A stretch of DNA of 64,000 bases from assembly GCF_000278135.1 (NCBI RefSeq), contig NZ_JH725022.1:318186-382185 (forward strand). Reading direction: 5' to 3'. Shown piece after piece: positions 30,275 to 39,498 of the stretch. How positions within the stretch are numbered: position 1 is the stretch's first letter; every line of letters begins with the position of its first letter. This DNA comes from Candidatus Bartonella washoeensis Sb944nv (GTDB lineage Bacteria > Pseudomonadota > Alphaproteobacteria > Rhizobiales > Rhizobiaceae). The position numbers were made by a program, and so were the translations under genes. Below the pieces are notes generated by a model, which was not told where the DNA came from, did no database searches, and saw only the letters and a list, made by a program, of their open reading frames with translations.

Positions 30275-31021
30275 ATGAAATGGAAAGAAACAGCGATTGT
30301 TCTTGGTACGCGTCAGCATGGTGAAACAAGTGTTATTCTTGAAATTATGACGCGTCAGCATGGTCGTTATATGGGTGTAGTAAAGGGGGGGCGGTCGCGT
30401 CGTATGGCTGCGGTTCTTCAACCTGGAAATTTTGTCCAAGCTGAGTGGTGGGCGCGTTTAGACGAACATTTAGGGCTATTCAGAATTGAAGCACTTGAAC
30501 ACTATGCTGCACGATTAATTCTTTTACCAGAGGCTCTTTATGCTTTGCAGTTAATAGCGTTTTATTTACGTTTTCTTCCTGAGCGTGATCCTCATCCTAT
30601 TTTATATGATATTTTACATCTTTTTATGCGGCATTTTGATGAGCCGTTTTTGAACGCTGAATTATTAGTGCGTTTTGAGATGCGGCTTCTTGAAGAACTT
30701 GGTTATGGTCTTGATTTGTCTCATTGTGCTGCAACAGGATGTCGGGAAAGACTTCATTATGTTTCACCAAAATCAGGACGGGCTGTATGCGAGGATGCTG
30801 GGTATCCTTGGCGAGAGAAGCTTTTACGTTTACCACAATTTCTCGTACAAAGAACTGTCCGCCCTGTTGATTTTAGTGACATAAAAAATGGGTTTATTTT
30901 AACAGATTTTTTTTTAACACGTCATGTTTGGGAGCCACGGAGTATAAAACAGCCATCGGTTCGCACTAATTTGATAGAATTGTTTGAAAGACGATTTCGT
31001 ACGCGGGCGTTCGTGTGTTAA
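30275..31021 (+). CDS. recO: DNA repair protein RecO
   Basis: Loads RecA on SSB-covered DNA together with RecR. The 248-residue protein begins with the OB-fold segment ETAIVLGTRQHGETSVILEIMTRQHGRYMGVVKGG and continues with the helical domain. The latter holds a cysteine cluster (LSHCAATGCRERLHYVSPKSGRAVC) that may bind zinc, as in some RecO proteins. It follows era by one base, the standard rnc-era-recO operon order. Confidence 0.93.
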   Translation: MKWKETAIVLGTRQHGETSVILEIMTRQHGRYMGVVKGGRSRRMAAVLQPGNFVQAEWWARLDEHLGLFRIEALEHYAARLILLPEALYALQLIAFYLRFLPERDPHPILYDILHLFMRHFDEPFLNAELLVRFEMRLLEELGYGLDLSHCAATGCRERLHYVSPKSGRAVCEDAGYPWREKLLRLPQFLVQRTVRPVDFSDIKNGFILTDFFLTRHVWEPRSIKQPSVRTNLIELFERRFRTRAFVC

Positions 31022-31047
31022 TTTGATGAAAATGGATAAATATAAAT

Positions 31048-31893
31048 ATGCAAATTTTAAAAACAATTGCTGAAATACGCCAATCTATGAGAGAAGAACG
31101 ACGTTTAGGACGATCTATTGGTTTTGTGCCGACAATGGGTGCATTGCATAATGGCCATCTTGCATTGGTGGAGCAGGCAAGGGCAATATGTAATCGAGTA
31201 GTGGTATCTATTTTTGTCAATCCAAAGCAATTTGGTCCTGATGAGGGTTTTGATGAATACCCAAGAGATTTGGGAGGTGATTGTGCTTTGTTGAAAAAAG
31301 CGGGTGTTGAGTATGTTTTTGCACCTTCTACAGAAGAAATATGGCCGCCGGGAAATGAAACCATTGTAAAGGTGGAAAAATTATCGCGTATTTTGATGGG
31401 AAGATTACGTCCAGGACATTTTTGCGGTGTGACCAGCGTTGTTGCTAAGCTTTTTAATATTGTTCAGCCAGATAAGGCTTTTTTTGGAGAAAAAGATTTT
31501 CAACAAATTTTGATTATTCGTCGTATGGTTGAAGATTTAGCTTTTCCTATTGAAATTGTTGGTGTACCTATTTTACGTGATGCAGATGGTGTAGCCAGCT
31601 CTTCACGTAATCAGCTTTTAACATTAGAAGATCGCCAAGCAGCAAAAATTATTCCCGAAAGCGGTAAAGCTGTTGAAAGGCTTTATCGCCAAGGTGAACG
31701 CTCCGTTGATAAATTATGTAAAGTTGTTCGTAGTATTTTAAAGCGTGAATCGCGCGCAATCATTGAATCAATAGATTTACGAGATATGGAAACTTTATCT
31801 ATGGTTAAAGGGATATTAGATAAACCTGCAGTTTTATTATTAACTGTCCGTTTTGGTGAGGTTAGACTTATTGATCAATATATATTGCAATAG
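31048..31893 (+). CDS. panC: Pantothenate synthetase
   Basis: Condenses pantoate with beta-alanine using ATP. The 281-residue protein has the HIGH-type motif [15 protein letters not shown] near residue 28, [49 protein letters not shown] and the SSRNQ late motif. It starts 26 bases after recO and is followed 11 bases later by panB, so the two pantoate-to-pantothenate steps are coupled. Order panC-panB is typical for Rhizobiales. Confidence 0.96.
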   Translation: MQILKTIAEIRQSMREERRLGRSIGFVPTMGALHNGHLALVEQARAICNRVVVSIFVNPKQFGPDEGFDEYPRDLGGDCALLKKAGVEYVFAPSTEEIWPPGNETIVKVEKLSRILMGRLRPGHFCGVTSVVAKLFNIVQPDKAFFGEKDFQQILIIRRMVEDLAFPIEIVGVPILRDADGVASSSRNQLLTLEDRQAAKIIPESGKAVERLYRQGERSVDKLCKVVRSILKRESRAIIESIDLRDMETLSMVKGILDKPAVLLLTVRFGEVRLIDQYILQ

Positions 31894-31904
31894 AAGGGCT
31901 TAAA

Positions 31905-32726
31905 ATGAGTGTACATAAAACCATAAAGCGTATGACTGCTTCTGAAATACGGTTAAAAAAAGGACAAGAACCAATTGTTTCTTTAACGGCTTATCAGGCT
32001 TATAGTGCGCGGATTGCTGATCCATATTGCGATTTGCTTTTGGTTGGTGATAGCGTTGGTATGATTGTGCATGGTTTTGATACAACGCTCCCTGTTAGTG
32101 TGGATATGATGATTTTGCATGGTAAGGCAGTTATGCGTGGCTCTAAGAGGGCATTGGTTGTTGTTGATATGCCTTTTGGTTCTTATGAAGAAAGTCCAGA
32201 ACAAGCTTTTTCCAATGCGTCACGTATTCTTGCGGAAACAGGGTGTGGTGCAATTAAGCTTGAAGGCGGTGTTTATATGGCAGAAACGATTGATTTTTTG
32301 TGTAAACGCGGTATTCCCGTTATGAGCCATATTGGTCTTACACCACAGGCAGTGAATCGTTTTGGTGGCTTTAAGACGCAAGGACGCGATGAAAGTAATT
32401 GGCGGCAGATTGAAGCGGATGCAGCAGCGATTGAAGAGGCAGGTGCTTTTGCTGTTGTTGTGGAAGGGGTTGTAGAACCATTAGCGGTGAAACTTACACA
32501 GATGCTTTCTATCCCTACTATTGGTATTGGGGCATCTAGTCAATGTGATGGGCAGATATTGGTGATGGAGGATATGTTGGGTTATGGCACTTGGGTTCCT
32601 AAATTTGTACGCCGTTATGGTATTCTTGAACAGGAAATGGAGATAGCGATCAAAAACTATGCGAATGATGTTAAGTTACGTGCTTTTCCATCTGAGGCAG
32701 AAATTTATAAACTTAAAAAAAGTTAG
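31905..32726 (+). CDS. panB: 3-methyl-2-oxobutanoate hydroxymethyltransferase
   Basis: Makes ketopantoate from ketoisovalerate and methylene-THF. The 273-residue barrel has [14 protein letters not shown] near residue 26, [13 protein letters not shown] with the magnesium aspartate, [41 protein letters not shown], and [20 protein letters not shown]. The catalytic glutamate region [11 protein letters not shown] is present. It is the last gene of this rightward run; a hairpin lies 30 bases downstream. Confidence 0.96.
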   Translation: MSVHKTIKRMTASEIRLKKGQEPIVSLTAYQAYSARIADPYCDLLLVGDSVGMIVHGFDTTLPVSVDMMILHGKAVMRGSKRALVVVDMPFGSYEESPEQAFSNASRILAETGCGAIKLEGGVYMAETIDFLCKRGIPVMSHIGLTPQAVNRFGGFKTQGRDESNWRQIEADAAAIEEAGAFAVVVEGVVEPLAVKLTQMLSIPTIGIGASSQCDGQILVMEDMLGYGTWVPKFVRRYGILEQEMEIAIKNYANDVKLRAFPSEAEIYKLKKS

Positions 32727-32755
32727 GTTAAGCCAAAAGCTCTATAAGGCTATAA

Positions 32756-32790
32756 AAGGTGTTTGTTACTGAGGTTAATATAAACACCTT
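32756..32790. terminator. Perfect 9-bp inverted repeat after panB
   Basis: AAGGTGTTT and AAACACCTT are separated by 17 bases, 30 bases after the panB stop. No T-run follows on the plus strand, so it may be a mRNA-stabilising hairpin or a weak terminator rather than a classic one. Confidence 0.45.
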
Positions 32791-33190
32791 ATGAAAAAGA
32801 TTTTGTCCTTATAGCGATTCATCCTATAAATCTAAAAAAAACAATATCATTAGGCTCAAACACTCGCAATAATATGCCATCAATATACCTAAAAACGTTA
32901 TGATATCATTGATCATATCAATAACAGATCAGATTGAACATGAAAAAATATGTACAAGGGAATATCGGTTTGCAGAGAGTTATGGATAAAGGGTAATACT
33001 CTAAAATATATTCAGTATATTTTTTGAATATTATTGCTGGTTGAGTTGAGAGAGTAACCTGCTAAAGTTATAAATAGTTGTATGATATTTTTCATCAAAG
33101 GAGTGCGATTTTAGGGGTAAAATACTGTGTGATTTTTTCAGCTATGACAAAGGGTAAATGACCAAAAGTGTTGTTAATCCAAAATAGTTG
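32791..33190. other. Intergenic region between convergent panB and HD-hydrolase genes
   Basis: About 400 AT-rich bases, with short overlapping palindromic pieces around 32900 (TGATATCATTGATCATATCA). No gene, RNA or classic terminator was recognised. Confidence 0.45.
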
Positions 33191-33811
33191 TTAAGAGAGT
33201 CTCTGAACATCGATCTCCTTAAAACGCGTTAAAAAGGCATTTTCAATTTGTTGTGTGGAGCATGGTTGTAAATTGAGCCTATCGGTCAAAATGTAATTTG
33301 GATGACCAAAATAACGAAGAGCTTCTTCTCTACTAAAACCAGCAAGAATGATGGCTTCGTAGAAAGCAGCAATACGATCAGCTTGTTTGATTTTTTTAAA
33401 GAGTTTTTGATTGGGATTAATGGGGAGAGAAAAGCGCATGTGGATGGCATCTTGTATGCGTTTTTCAATGGATTCATATTGTTTTCCTATGACAGCTTTA
33501 AAGGGTGAAATCATATCACCAATAACATATTCTGGTGCATCGTGGAGAAGAGCACAGAGGCACTCATTGTTCTGTGATTGTGGAAAAAGTTTCTGAAATA
33601 TTTGTTCTACTAAAAGTGAATGTTGTGCGACAGAATAGGGATGTTCTCCTTGTGTTTGTCCGTTCCAACGTGCAACGCGGGCGAGCCCATGCGCAATATC
33701 CTCAATTTCAACATCAAAAGGGGAGGGATTCAATAAATCAAGTCGCCGGCCAGAAAGCATTCTTTGCCAAGCACGGACTGTTCCATCTTGTGACAATTCA
33801 GCTTTGGCCAT
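33191..33811 (-). CDS. HD-domain phosphohydrolase (YfbR-like)
   Basis: The 206-residue protein carries the HD metal-binding pattern: HPYSVAQHSLLVEQ near residue 57, LCALLHDAPEYVIGDMISPFK near 86 and a later KQADRIAAFYEA with the last aspartate near 144. This resembles YfbR-type 5'-deoxynucleotidases and related alphaproteobacterial HD hydrolases. The substrate cannot be read from sequence. Its ATG overlaps the last base of the upstream ygfZ-like stop, so the two are likely co-translated. Confidence 0.8.
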   Translation of the reverse strand: MAKAELSQDGTVRAWQRMLSGRRLDLLNPSPFDVEIEDIAHGLARVARWNGQTQGEHPYSVAQHSLLVEQIFQKLFPQSQNNECLCALLHDAPEYVIGDMISPFKAVIGKQYESIEKRIQDAIHMRFSLPINPNQKLFKKIKQADRIAAFYEAIILAGFSREEALRYFGHPNYILTDRLNLQPCSTQQIENAFLTRFKEIDVQRLS

Positions 33812-34677
33812 CAGTTAGTCTCTATGGTGCTATTAGGAAAGGTAAAATTCATATTTTCAGCAATACTTATTGTTACAGGAACATTTTCTACCGTCAATGG
33901 AATACCTTTGTCCAGTGCATCTTTGACGTGGTCAATACGCATTAAAGCTAAGCCTTCATTTTCGACACATGTTGTCAATTGTCCAAGTATTTTTTTTTCT
34001 GCTTTAATAGTGGATGTTGGTGTTAAAGGCTGTTGGCCTTTGACTACCAAAATGCGGCGACGTGCTGATCCTCGATGATGCATTCGTGAAACAACTTCTT
34101 GTCCGATATAACAACCTTTATTGAATACTAATCCCCCAATTTGATCGTAATTAACGTCATGAGGAAAGACTTTACCTATTTCATAATCTTGACCGCTTTC
34201 TGCGATTGCATAACGAATACGCATTCGATTCCAATTCTCATTATATTCTGAGACAGAAAAAGGTATTTTTCCATAAGTTCGTATGATTTTTTCTTTTCTT
34301 GGAAATCGCTTATCCATAAAACTTGAATCATCATCTGAGATATCTATTCCATAGTTCAAAAAAACTGTAATAACTTCTTGTAATGGTTGTGTAATTTCTA
34401 TTTTTCTATGTAATTTATAAAGGAGAAGACGCTTTTGGAAAGTATCAGCTAAGGATTCAACAATATCAAACAGATAGCCTTGATTTATTTTGGCTATGAG
34501 AAAATCAGCAATAACCTTTCCTTGTGGGGATAAGAGTGCCCCAGGAAAAATTTCTTGCGAACCAATTTTTTTTACGTCTGTCGTAATAAGAGATTGTAGA
34601 AAATGTGTAGCTTCTTCACCCGTAACTTTAATAATGCTACGATTTTTTAAGAGAATGGCATTTTGTTTTTCGATCAT
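33811..34677 (-). CDS. ygfZ: YgfZ/GcvT-domain folate-binding protein
   Basis: YgfZ-type proteins bind tetrahydrofolate and support assembly or repair of certain Fe-S enzymes. The 288-residue protein has the GcvT-like N-terminal fold (TGEEATHFLQSLITTDV, GALLSPQGKVIADFLI) and the YgfZ signature KGCYIGQEVVSRMHHRG near residue 188. The conserved cysteine is in KGC. It is divergent from the dihydroorotase gene and leads the HD-hydrolase gene. Length is normal for alphaproteobacteria. Confidence 0.88.
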   Translation of the reverse strand: MIEKQNAILLKNRSIIKVTGEEATHFLQSLITTDVKKIGSQEIFPGALLSPQGKVIADFLIAKINQGYLFDIVESLADTFQKRLLLYKLHRKIEITQPLQEVITVFLNYGIDISDDDSSFMDKRFPRKEKIIRTYGKIPFSVSEYNENWNRMRIRYAIAESGQDYEIGKVFPHDVNYDQIGGLVFNKGCYIGQEVVSRMHHRGSARRRILVVKGQQPLTPTSTIKAEKKILGQLTTCVENEGLALMRIDHVKDALDKGIPLTVENVPVTISIAENMNFTFPNSTIETN

Positions 34678-34741
34678 GGTTCTTGCCTTTCTGCTCAGAG
34701 TTACATAATCGGTAAAGAGATGACAAGTAAGGAGTACGGCT

Positions 34742-36070
34742 ATGTCTAAAACATTTGATACAATTTTAAAAGGTGCAACGCTTGTTAATCATGATGGAAT
34801 CAGTAAGCGTGATATCGGTGTAACAAATGGTCGTATTGCTCAAATTGGTGATCTTACGCGTGCATCTGCTGGTGAAGTGATTGACTGTTCAGGGCTTCAT
34901 ATTTTGCCTGGTGTCATTGATAGTCAAGTTCATTTTCGTGAACCAGGAAATGAATATAAAGAGGATTTGGAAAGTGGATCTCGTTCTGCGGTTTTAGGGG
35001 GAGTTACAGCAGTGTTTGAAATGCCTAATACCAATCCATTGACAATATCAGAACAGGCTCTGACCGATAAAGTGAAACGTGGATTTCATCGGATGCATTG
35101 TGATTTTGCGTTTTGGGTTGGAGGGACACGCGAAAATGTACATGAATTGGCCGAGTTAGAAAGACTTCCTGGAGCTGCCGGAATTAAAGTCTTTATGGGG
35201 TCTTCTACGGGTGATCTTTTGGTGGATGATGATGAAAGTGTACGTCTTATTTTGAAAAATACACGTCGTCGTGCCGCTTTTCATTCTGAAGATGAGTCAC
35301 GGCTCAATGAGCGTAAAATATTGCGTATTGAGGGAGATGCATCGTCGCATCCAGTTTGGCGTGATGAAATTGCCGCATTGAAATGTACTCAGCGTTTAGT
35401 AAAAATTGCGCATGAAATGAGGGCACGTATTCATGTGTTACATCTTTCTACAGCAGAAGAAATTAATTTTCTGAAAAATCATAAGGATATCGCAACGATT
35501 GAAGTTACTCAGCATCATTTAACTTTGACGGCTGATGATTATAAACGGTTTGGTACATTGATCCAGATGAATCCGCCTATCCGTGAAAGTCGCCACTGTG
35601 AAGTTCTTTGGTACGGTGTGCAGCAAGGCATTATTGATGTTTTGGGTTCTGATCATGCTCCTCACACGCTTGAAGAAAAGTATAAGACTTATCCCTCTTC
35701 TCCTTCAGGAATGACAGGTGTACAGACAACTGTTGCAATTATGCTAACGCATGTAAACGCGGGGAGAATGTCGCTTGAACGTTTTGTTGATCTCACTTCG
35801 CATGGTCCTAGTCGCATTTTTGGCATAAGCTGTAAGGGGCGCATTGCTGTTGGGTATGATGCTGACTTGACTATTGTTGATCTTAAGCGAGAAGAGATTA
35901 TGACGAATGGATTGATTGGTTCGCGGGCGGGTTGGACACCTTATGATGGTAAAAAGGTCAAAGGTTGGCCCGTTGGGACCATTATTCGTGGTATACGCGT
36001 TATGTGGGAAGGTGAAATTGTCACACCTTCGCAGGGGGAGCCTATTAAATTTATAGAATCTTTAGCATAA
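34742..36070 (+). CDS. pyrC: Dihydroorotase-like amidohydrolase (PyrC family)
   Basis: Expected to interconvert carbamoyl aspartate and dihydroorotate. The 442-residue amidohydrolase has GVIDSQVHFREPG near residue 57, EMPNTNPL near 93, a lysine (K149) in IKVFMGSSTG, H181 (FHSEDESR), H234 (HVLHLSTAEE) and D304 in GSDHAPHTLEEK. The usual first zinc motif HxH reads Q62-V-H64, so one metal ligand appears replaced. I believe this is shared by related alphaproteobacterial proteins, which leaves open whether it is a true dihydroorotase. It is monocistronic by position. Confidence 0.82.
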   Translation: MSKTFDTILKGATLVNHDGISKRDIGVTNGRIAQIGDLTRASAGEVIDCSGLHILPGVIDSQVHFREPGNEYKEDLESGSRSAVLGGVTAVFEMPNTNPLTISEQALTDKVKRGFHRMHCDFAFWVGGTRENVHELAELERLPGAAGIKVFMGSSTGDLLVDDDESVRLILKNTRRRAAFHSEDESRLNERKILRIEGDASSHPVWRDEIAALKCTQRLVKIAHEMRARIHVLHLSTAEEINFLKNHKDIATIEVTQHHLTLTADDYKRFGTLIQMNPPIRESRHCEVLWYGVQQGIIDVLGSDHAPHTLEEKYKTYPSSPSGMTGVQTTVAIMLTHVNAGRMSLERFVDLTSHGPSRIFGISCKGRIAVGYDADLTIVDLKREEIMTNGLIGSRAGWTPYDGKKVKGWPVGTIIRGIRVMWEGEIVTPSQGEPIKFIESLA

Positions 36071-36273
36071 CTAGACAAAAGTGATGAACTTTGGAAATGA
36101 TTTTTTGAGTATATAGAGATACTTATGATACTTTTATCGGAGCATCTTGAGGGTGTTTTTAGCAATCAAAGCGATTACATTGGATGAGATTTGGCTGATC
36201 AGGCTATTTGTTTTTGAGTTTATTGCCATTAAGTATAGAAAAAATAATAGCGTGATAGTTAGTTTTGTACAGA

Positions 36274-36645
36274 TCAATTGCTAAGATTCATGATAAGGCT
36301 TTCGGATAAGATTCTACCTTCCTTAATGTATCTTTGGTTTGCTTCAATTGCTGACTGTGTACAATGATGATAATTTTCTGAAAAAGCACGATAAGCTTCG
36401 TTAAACGCTTCGTAAAAATAAGCACGTCTTTTTAGGGTCGGTTTTTCTGCTTCGATCATTGTAGCCATGTGGTCATACCATTGGTTTGTTGGGGCGCTAC
36501 AGAGATTCTGCAGATAGTGCAGGGATCCTAAAATTTCTGCAAGTCGTAGCAATTTTGTATCGTATGGTGGAAATGGCTGCGCAAAAATTAATGTTGAAGT
36601 TAAAAAAAATATTAAAATAGTGATATTTATCAATATATTACGCAT
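36274..36645 (-). CDS. Exported TIGR02301-family protein
   Basis: The 123-residue protein has a signal peptide (about 1-22, ILIFFLTSTLIFAQ) and the family segments RLAEILGSLHYLQNLC near residue 34, then AEKPTLKRRAYFYEAFNEAYRAF and ends with CTQSAIEANQRYIKEGRILS. Two cysteines (in LQNLC and HHCTQ) could form a disulfide in the periplasm. The family is alphaproteobacterial and of unknown function. It is convergent with pyrC and divergent from cysS. Confidence 0.8.
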   Translation of the reverse strand: MRNILINITILIFFLTSTLIFAQPFPPYDTKLLRLAEILGSLHYLQNLCSAPTNQWYDHMATMIEAEKPTLKRRAYFYEAFNEAYRAFSENYHHCTQSAIEANQRYIKEGRILSESLIMNLSN

Positions 36646-37152
36646 TATTTTTATTGTTCTTTTTTAATGAATTCCTATACAAATACAATTGCAGATGAAA
36701 CGGCTTTATCATTAATAATCATATGTTGAAGGATATCATAAAAATGGTCTTTGTATCATTACCGATAGCGGATGTTTTATGAAATTTAGGGCATAAGAAA
36801 CGATAAGAAAAGTATCACGGGGATAAAAATTCTAACTAAGCTTTGTTTGATTAGAAATTTCAGATTTTCTGCATGCAATTTGTTTTTCATGTAAATTCAC
36901 TTTGTATTTGTGCATTGAAGATTTTGTTATCAAAAAAGAGATATGATCTTTATCAATGGGACGCTTGTGCTCAATCAAATAAAATATGATTGTTTTTGTG
37001 ACGTATGATGGATACAGCAGAGTTAAATGGAGTGCTTCTGAGAATTTTACATAAAATATATGAAAATTTTGATCTAAACCGGCATAACGCGATGGCTTTT
37101 GGTAAGATTCACCTAGAAGAGCGATGAGTAATATCGCCAACGGAGTATAATG
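36646..37152. other. Spacer between TIGR02301 gene and cysS
   Basis: About 500 AT-rich bases holding divergent promoters. A leftward 102-codon frame (36832-37140) has some hydrophobic content but no recognisable domain, and its start abuts the cysS ATG on the other strand; I regard it as probably chance. No RNA gene was recognised. Confidence 0.45.
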
Positions 37153-38661
37153 ATGAGAGAGTTGCGATTTTATAATACGCTAACACGCAAAAAAGAAAAT
37201 TTCATACCAATAGATGCTAGTAAGGTACGTCTTTATGTTTGTGGTCCGACAGTTTATGATTACGCTCACATAGGCAATGCACGCCCTGTGATTATTTTTG
37301 ATGTTTTGTTTCGCTTATTGCGTCATGTCTATGGCAATGATCATGTTATATACGCTCGTAATATTACAGATGTCGATGATAAGATTAATGCACGAGCAGC
37401 TTGCGAGTATCCAGAGCTAGCACTTAATGATGCTATTCGTCAATTGACTGAGCGTACTTATTCTCAATTTCAGCAAGATACAATGGCTCTTGGTTGTTTA
37501 TTACCAACCAGCCAACCCCGCGCAACAGATCATTTGGAAGAGATGCGCTCTTTAATTGAAAGGCTACTCGAAAGAGGGCATGCTTATAGAGCAGAAAATC
37601 ATATATTATTTTCTGTTAGTAGTATGGGAGATCATCCCCGGTATGGCACATTTGCAAAACGCTCCCTGGATGAAATGAGAGCAGGTGCGCGTGTTGATGT
37701 TGCTGCTTATAAAAGGGAGGAAATGGATTTTGTCTTATGGAAGCCTTCTGCGGAGGGGGAACCAGGTTGGACATCGCCGGCAGGAATCCCTGTTTTAGGT
37801 CGCCCAGGGTGGCATATTGAATGTTCTGCGATGTCAATGGCAGAGCTTTTAGCACCTTATGGTGGTGGATTAATGTGTGATGATCCAACTGCAAATGTTT
37901 TTGATATCCATGGCGGTGGTATTGATTTGATTTTTCCTCATCATGAAAATGAGATTGCACAAAGTTGTTCAGCTTTTGGGACTGAGCGAATGGCTAATCT
38001 TTGGATGCATAACGGTTTTTTGCAGGTCGAAGGCAAGAAGATGTCTAAAAGTCTTGGCAATTTCATTACTATTCGTTCACTCTTAGAGAGTGATTTTTCT
38101 GAATTCAATGATATTTTAACAGGTGAAATGAAACAGAAATGGGCTGGTTTGTCTGCGCGTTTTTCGATGTTACAAACGCATTATCGTGAACCGTTAAATT
38201 GGACAGCTCAACGTTTAATGCAATCCAGCAGCGAATTGTATCGGTGGTATGAATTGCTACGCCGTGAAAGGGGATGTTTGGAGAAGAATGAAGATTGTGA
38301 TGACTCTTTGATAAACAGGTTGAGTGATGATCTTAACACTCCGAGTGCATTTGCTCTTTTGCGAAAATTTTATAAAGCAGAAAATGCTGTGGCTCTTGCA
38401 AATGGAATGAATTTATTGGGACTATTGCAGCAAGAATGGATTAGAGATATAGAATGCCCATTATTTATGTCAAAAACTTCTCTTGATTCAAAATTTATTG
38501 ATCAGCGCATTGCCGAAAGGCTAAGACTTATCCATAATAAAGAGTGGGCAGCTGCGGATACAATTCGTGATGAGCTTTCTGCCGAGGGGGTCTTCCTAAA
38601 AGATAAAAAGGATCCACAGACTGGAGAGCGTGTAACTGTATGGGAAATAAAACGGTTCTAA
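37153..38661 (+). CDS. cysS: Cysteinyl-tRNA synthetase
   Basis: Charges tRNA-Cys. The start at 37153 ([15 protein letters not shown]) is one codon inside a preceding ATG. The 502-residue protein has the zinc cysteine in [18 protein letters not shown], which includes the HIGH-type HIGN. It also shows the mid-protein [10 protein letters not shown] and [11 protein letters not shown] zinc ligands and the KMSKSLGN catalytic loop near residue 297. The C-terminal anticodon domain is complete. It lies 39 bases before the DUF421 gene on the same strand. Confidence 0.96.
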   Translation: MRELRFYNTLTRKKENFIPIDASKVRLYVCGPTVYDYAHIGNARPVIIFDVLFRLLRHVYGNDHVIYARNITDVDDKINARAACEYPELALNDAIRQLTERTYSQFQQDTMALGCLLPTSQPRATDHLEEMRSLIERLLERGHAYRAENHILFSVSSMGDHPRYGTFAKRSLDEMRAGARVDVAAYKREEMDFVLWKPSAEGEPGWTSPAGIPVLGRPGWHIECSAMSMAELLAPYGGGLMCDDPTANVFDIHGGGIDLIFPHHENEIAQSCSAFGTERMANLWMHNGFLQVEGKKMSKSLGNFITIRSLLESDFSEFNDILTGEMKQKWAGLSARFSMLQTHYREPLNWTAQRLMQSSSELYRWYELLRRERGCLEKNEDCDDSLINRLSDDLNTPSAFALLRKFYKAENAVALANGMNLLGLLQQEWIRDIECPLFMSKTSLDSKFIDQRIAERLRLIHNKEWAAADTIRDELSAEGVFLKDKKDPQTGERVTVWEIKRF

Positions 38662-38700
38662 TTTCTCTATTCTAGCAGCTTTCATAACAGGAGAAAGTTG

Positions 38701-39372
38701 ATGGAATTTTTATATTATTATGGGTATGTCGCACTTAAATTATTTGTAGGCCTTACCGCATTTCTCTTCATTTTAAGAACTACGGGGCGCGGTAGTCTTA
38801 GTCAAATGACACCAGTTGATTTGGTGAGCAATTTTGTAATGGGGAGTATCATTGGAGGCGTTATTTATAGTTCTGATGTTAGCAGCATTCAATTGCTGCT
38901 TGTCTTATTCATTTGGCAAACCTTAGTTGGCTCTCTTAATTTTTTAGCACGCTATTCAGTTTTTTTTCGTCGTCTCATTGCAGGACGAGATATCACGCTC
39001 GTTTTAGATGGTGTATTTCAGATGGATGAGATTAAGAATTTAGGTATCAGCGTGGATGATCTGATTACAATGTTGCGTATTAAAGGTTGTAGTTTACACG
39101 AAGCTGCTTTTGTTCGTTTGGAAACTAATGGCGATTGTTCTATTATTAAAAAGGAAGAACAGAAGAAATCTATCATTTTAGTAGAAAATGGCGAAATGAT
39201 TGATAATGGTCTTAAGGAGATTGGTAAATCAAAAAAATGGCTGCAAGAAGAATTGAAAAAAAAGCGTGTAAAGGCTGAGAATTTATTTGTGGCAGAATGG
39301 TATGAAAATACAGATCAAAATAATAAATCTTATGGTGGATTATTTCTTGTCCCTTTTTCAAAAACGGTCTAA
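38701..39372 (+). CDS. DUF421 (YetF/YcaP-like) membrane protein
   Basis: The ATG at 38701 follows AGGAGA by seven bases; a TTG just before it is not needed. The 223-residue protein has three N-terminal membrane segments (about 7-27, 38-58, 60-80) with the conserved RTTGRGSLSQMTPVDLVSNFVMGSIIGGVIY. A cytosolic DUF421 domain follows (FRRLIAGRDITLVLDGV, LITMLRIKG, AAFVRLETNGDCSIIKK). The role of the family is unclear in proteobacteria. It sits between cysS and the Atm1-type exporter. Confidence 0.82.
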   Translation: MEFLYYYGYVALKLFVGLTAFLFILRTTGRGSLSQMTPVDLVSNFVMGSIIGGVIYSSDVSSIQLLLVLFIWQTLVGSLNFLARYSVFFRRLIAGRDITLVLDGVFQMDEIKNLGISVDDLITMLRIKGCSLHEAAFVRLETNGDCSIIKKEEQKKSIILVENGEMIDNGLKEIGKSKKWLQEELKKKRVKAENLFVAEWYENTDQNNKSYGGLFLVPFSKTV

Positions 39373-39498
39373 CCTCAAATAATAAATATGTGTAATTTAC
39401 TGAAAGTGCATAGATTAAAGGCAATGACGACCTGAAAATGGTGAGGGGGAAATTATTATAGTGCTCGTTGAGTGGATAGTAGAAGAAGTAAAGAATTT

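Noticed and set aside
32890-32930. Overlapping short palindromes in the panB downstream spacer
   Set aside because: AT-rich arms of about six bases with several alternative pairings; not distinguishable from base-composition effects.
36832-37140. 102-codon leftward frame next to cysS
   Set aside because: No domain or clear ribosome site, and AT-rich DNA yields such frames by chance; kept only as a remark in the spacer entry.
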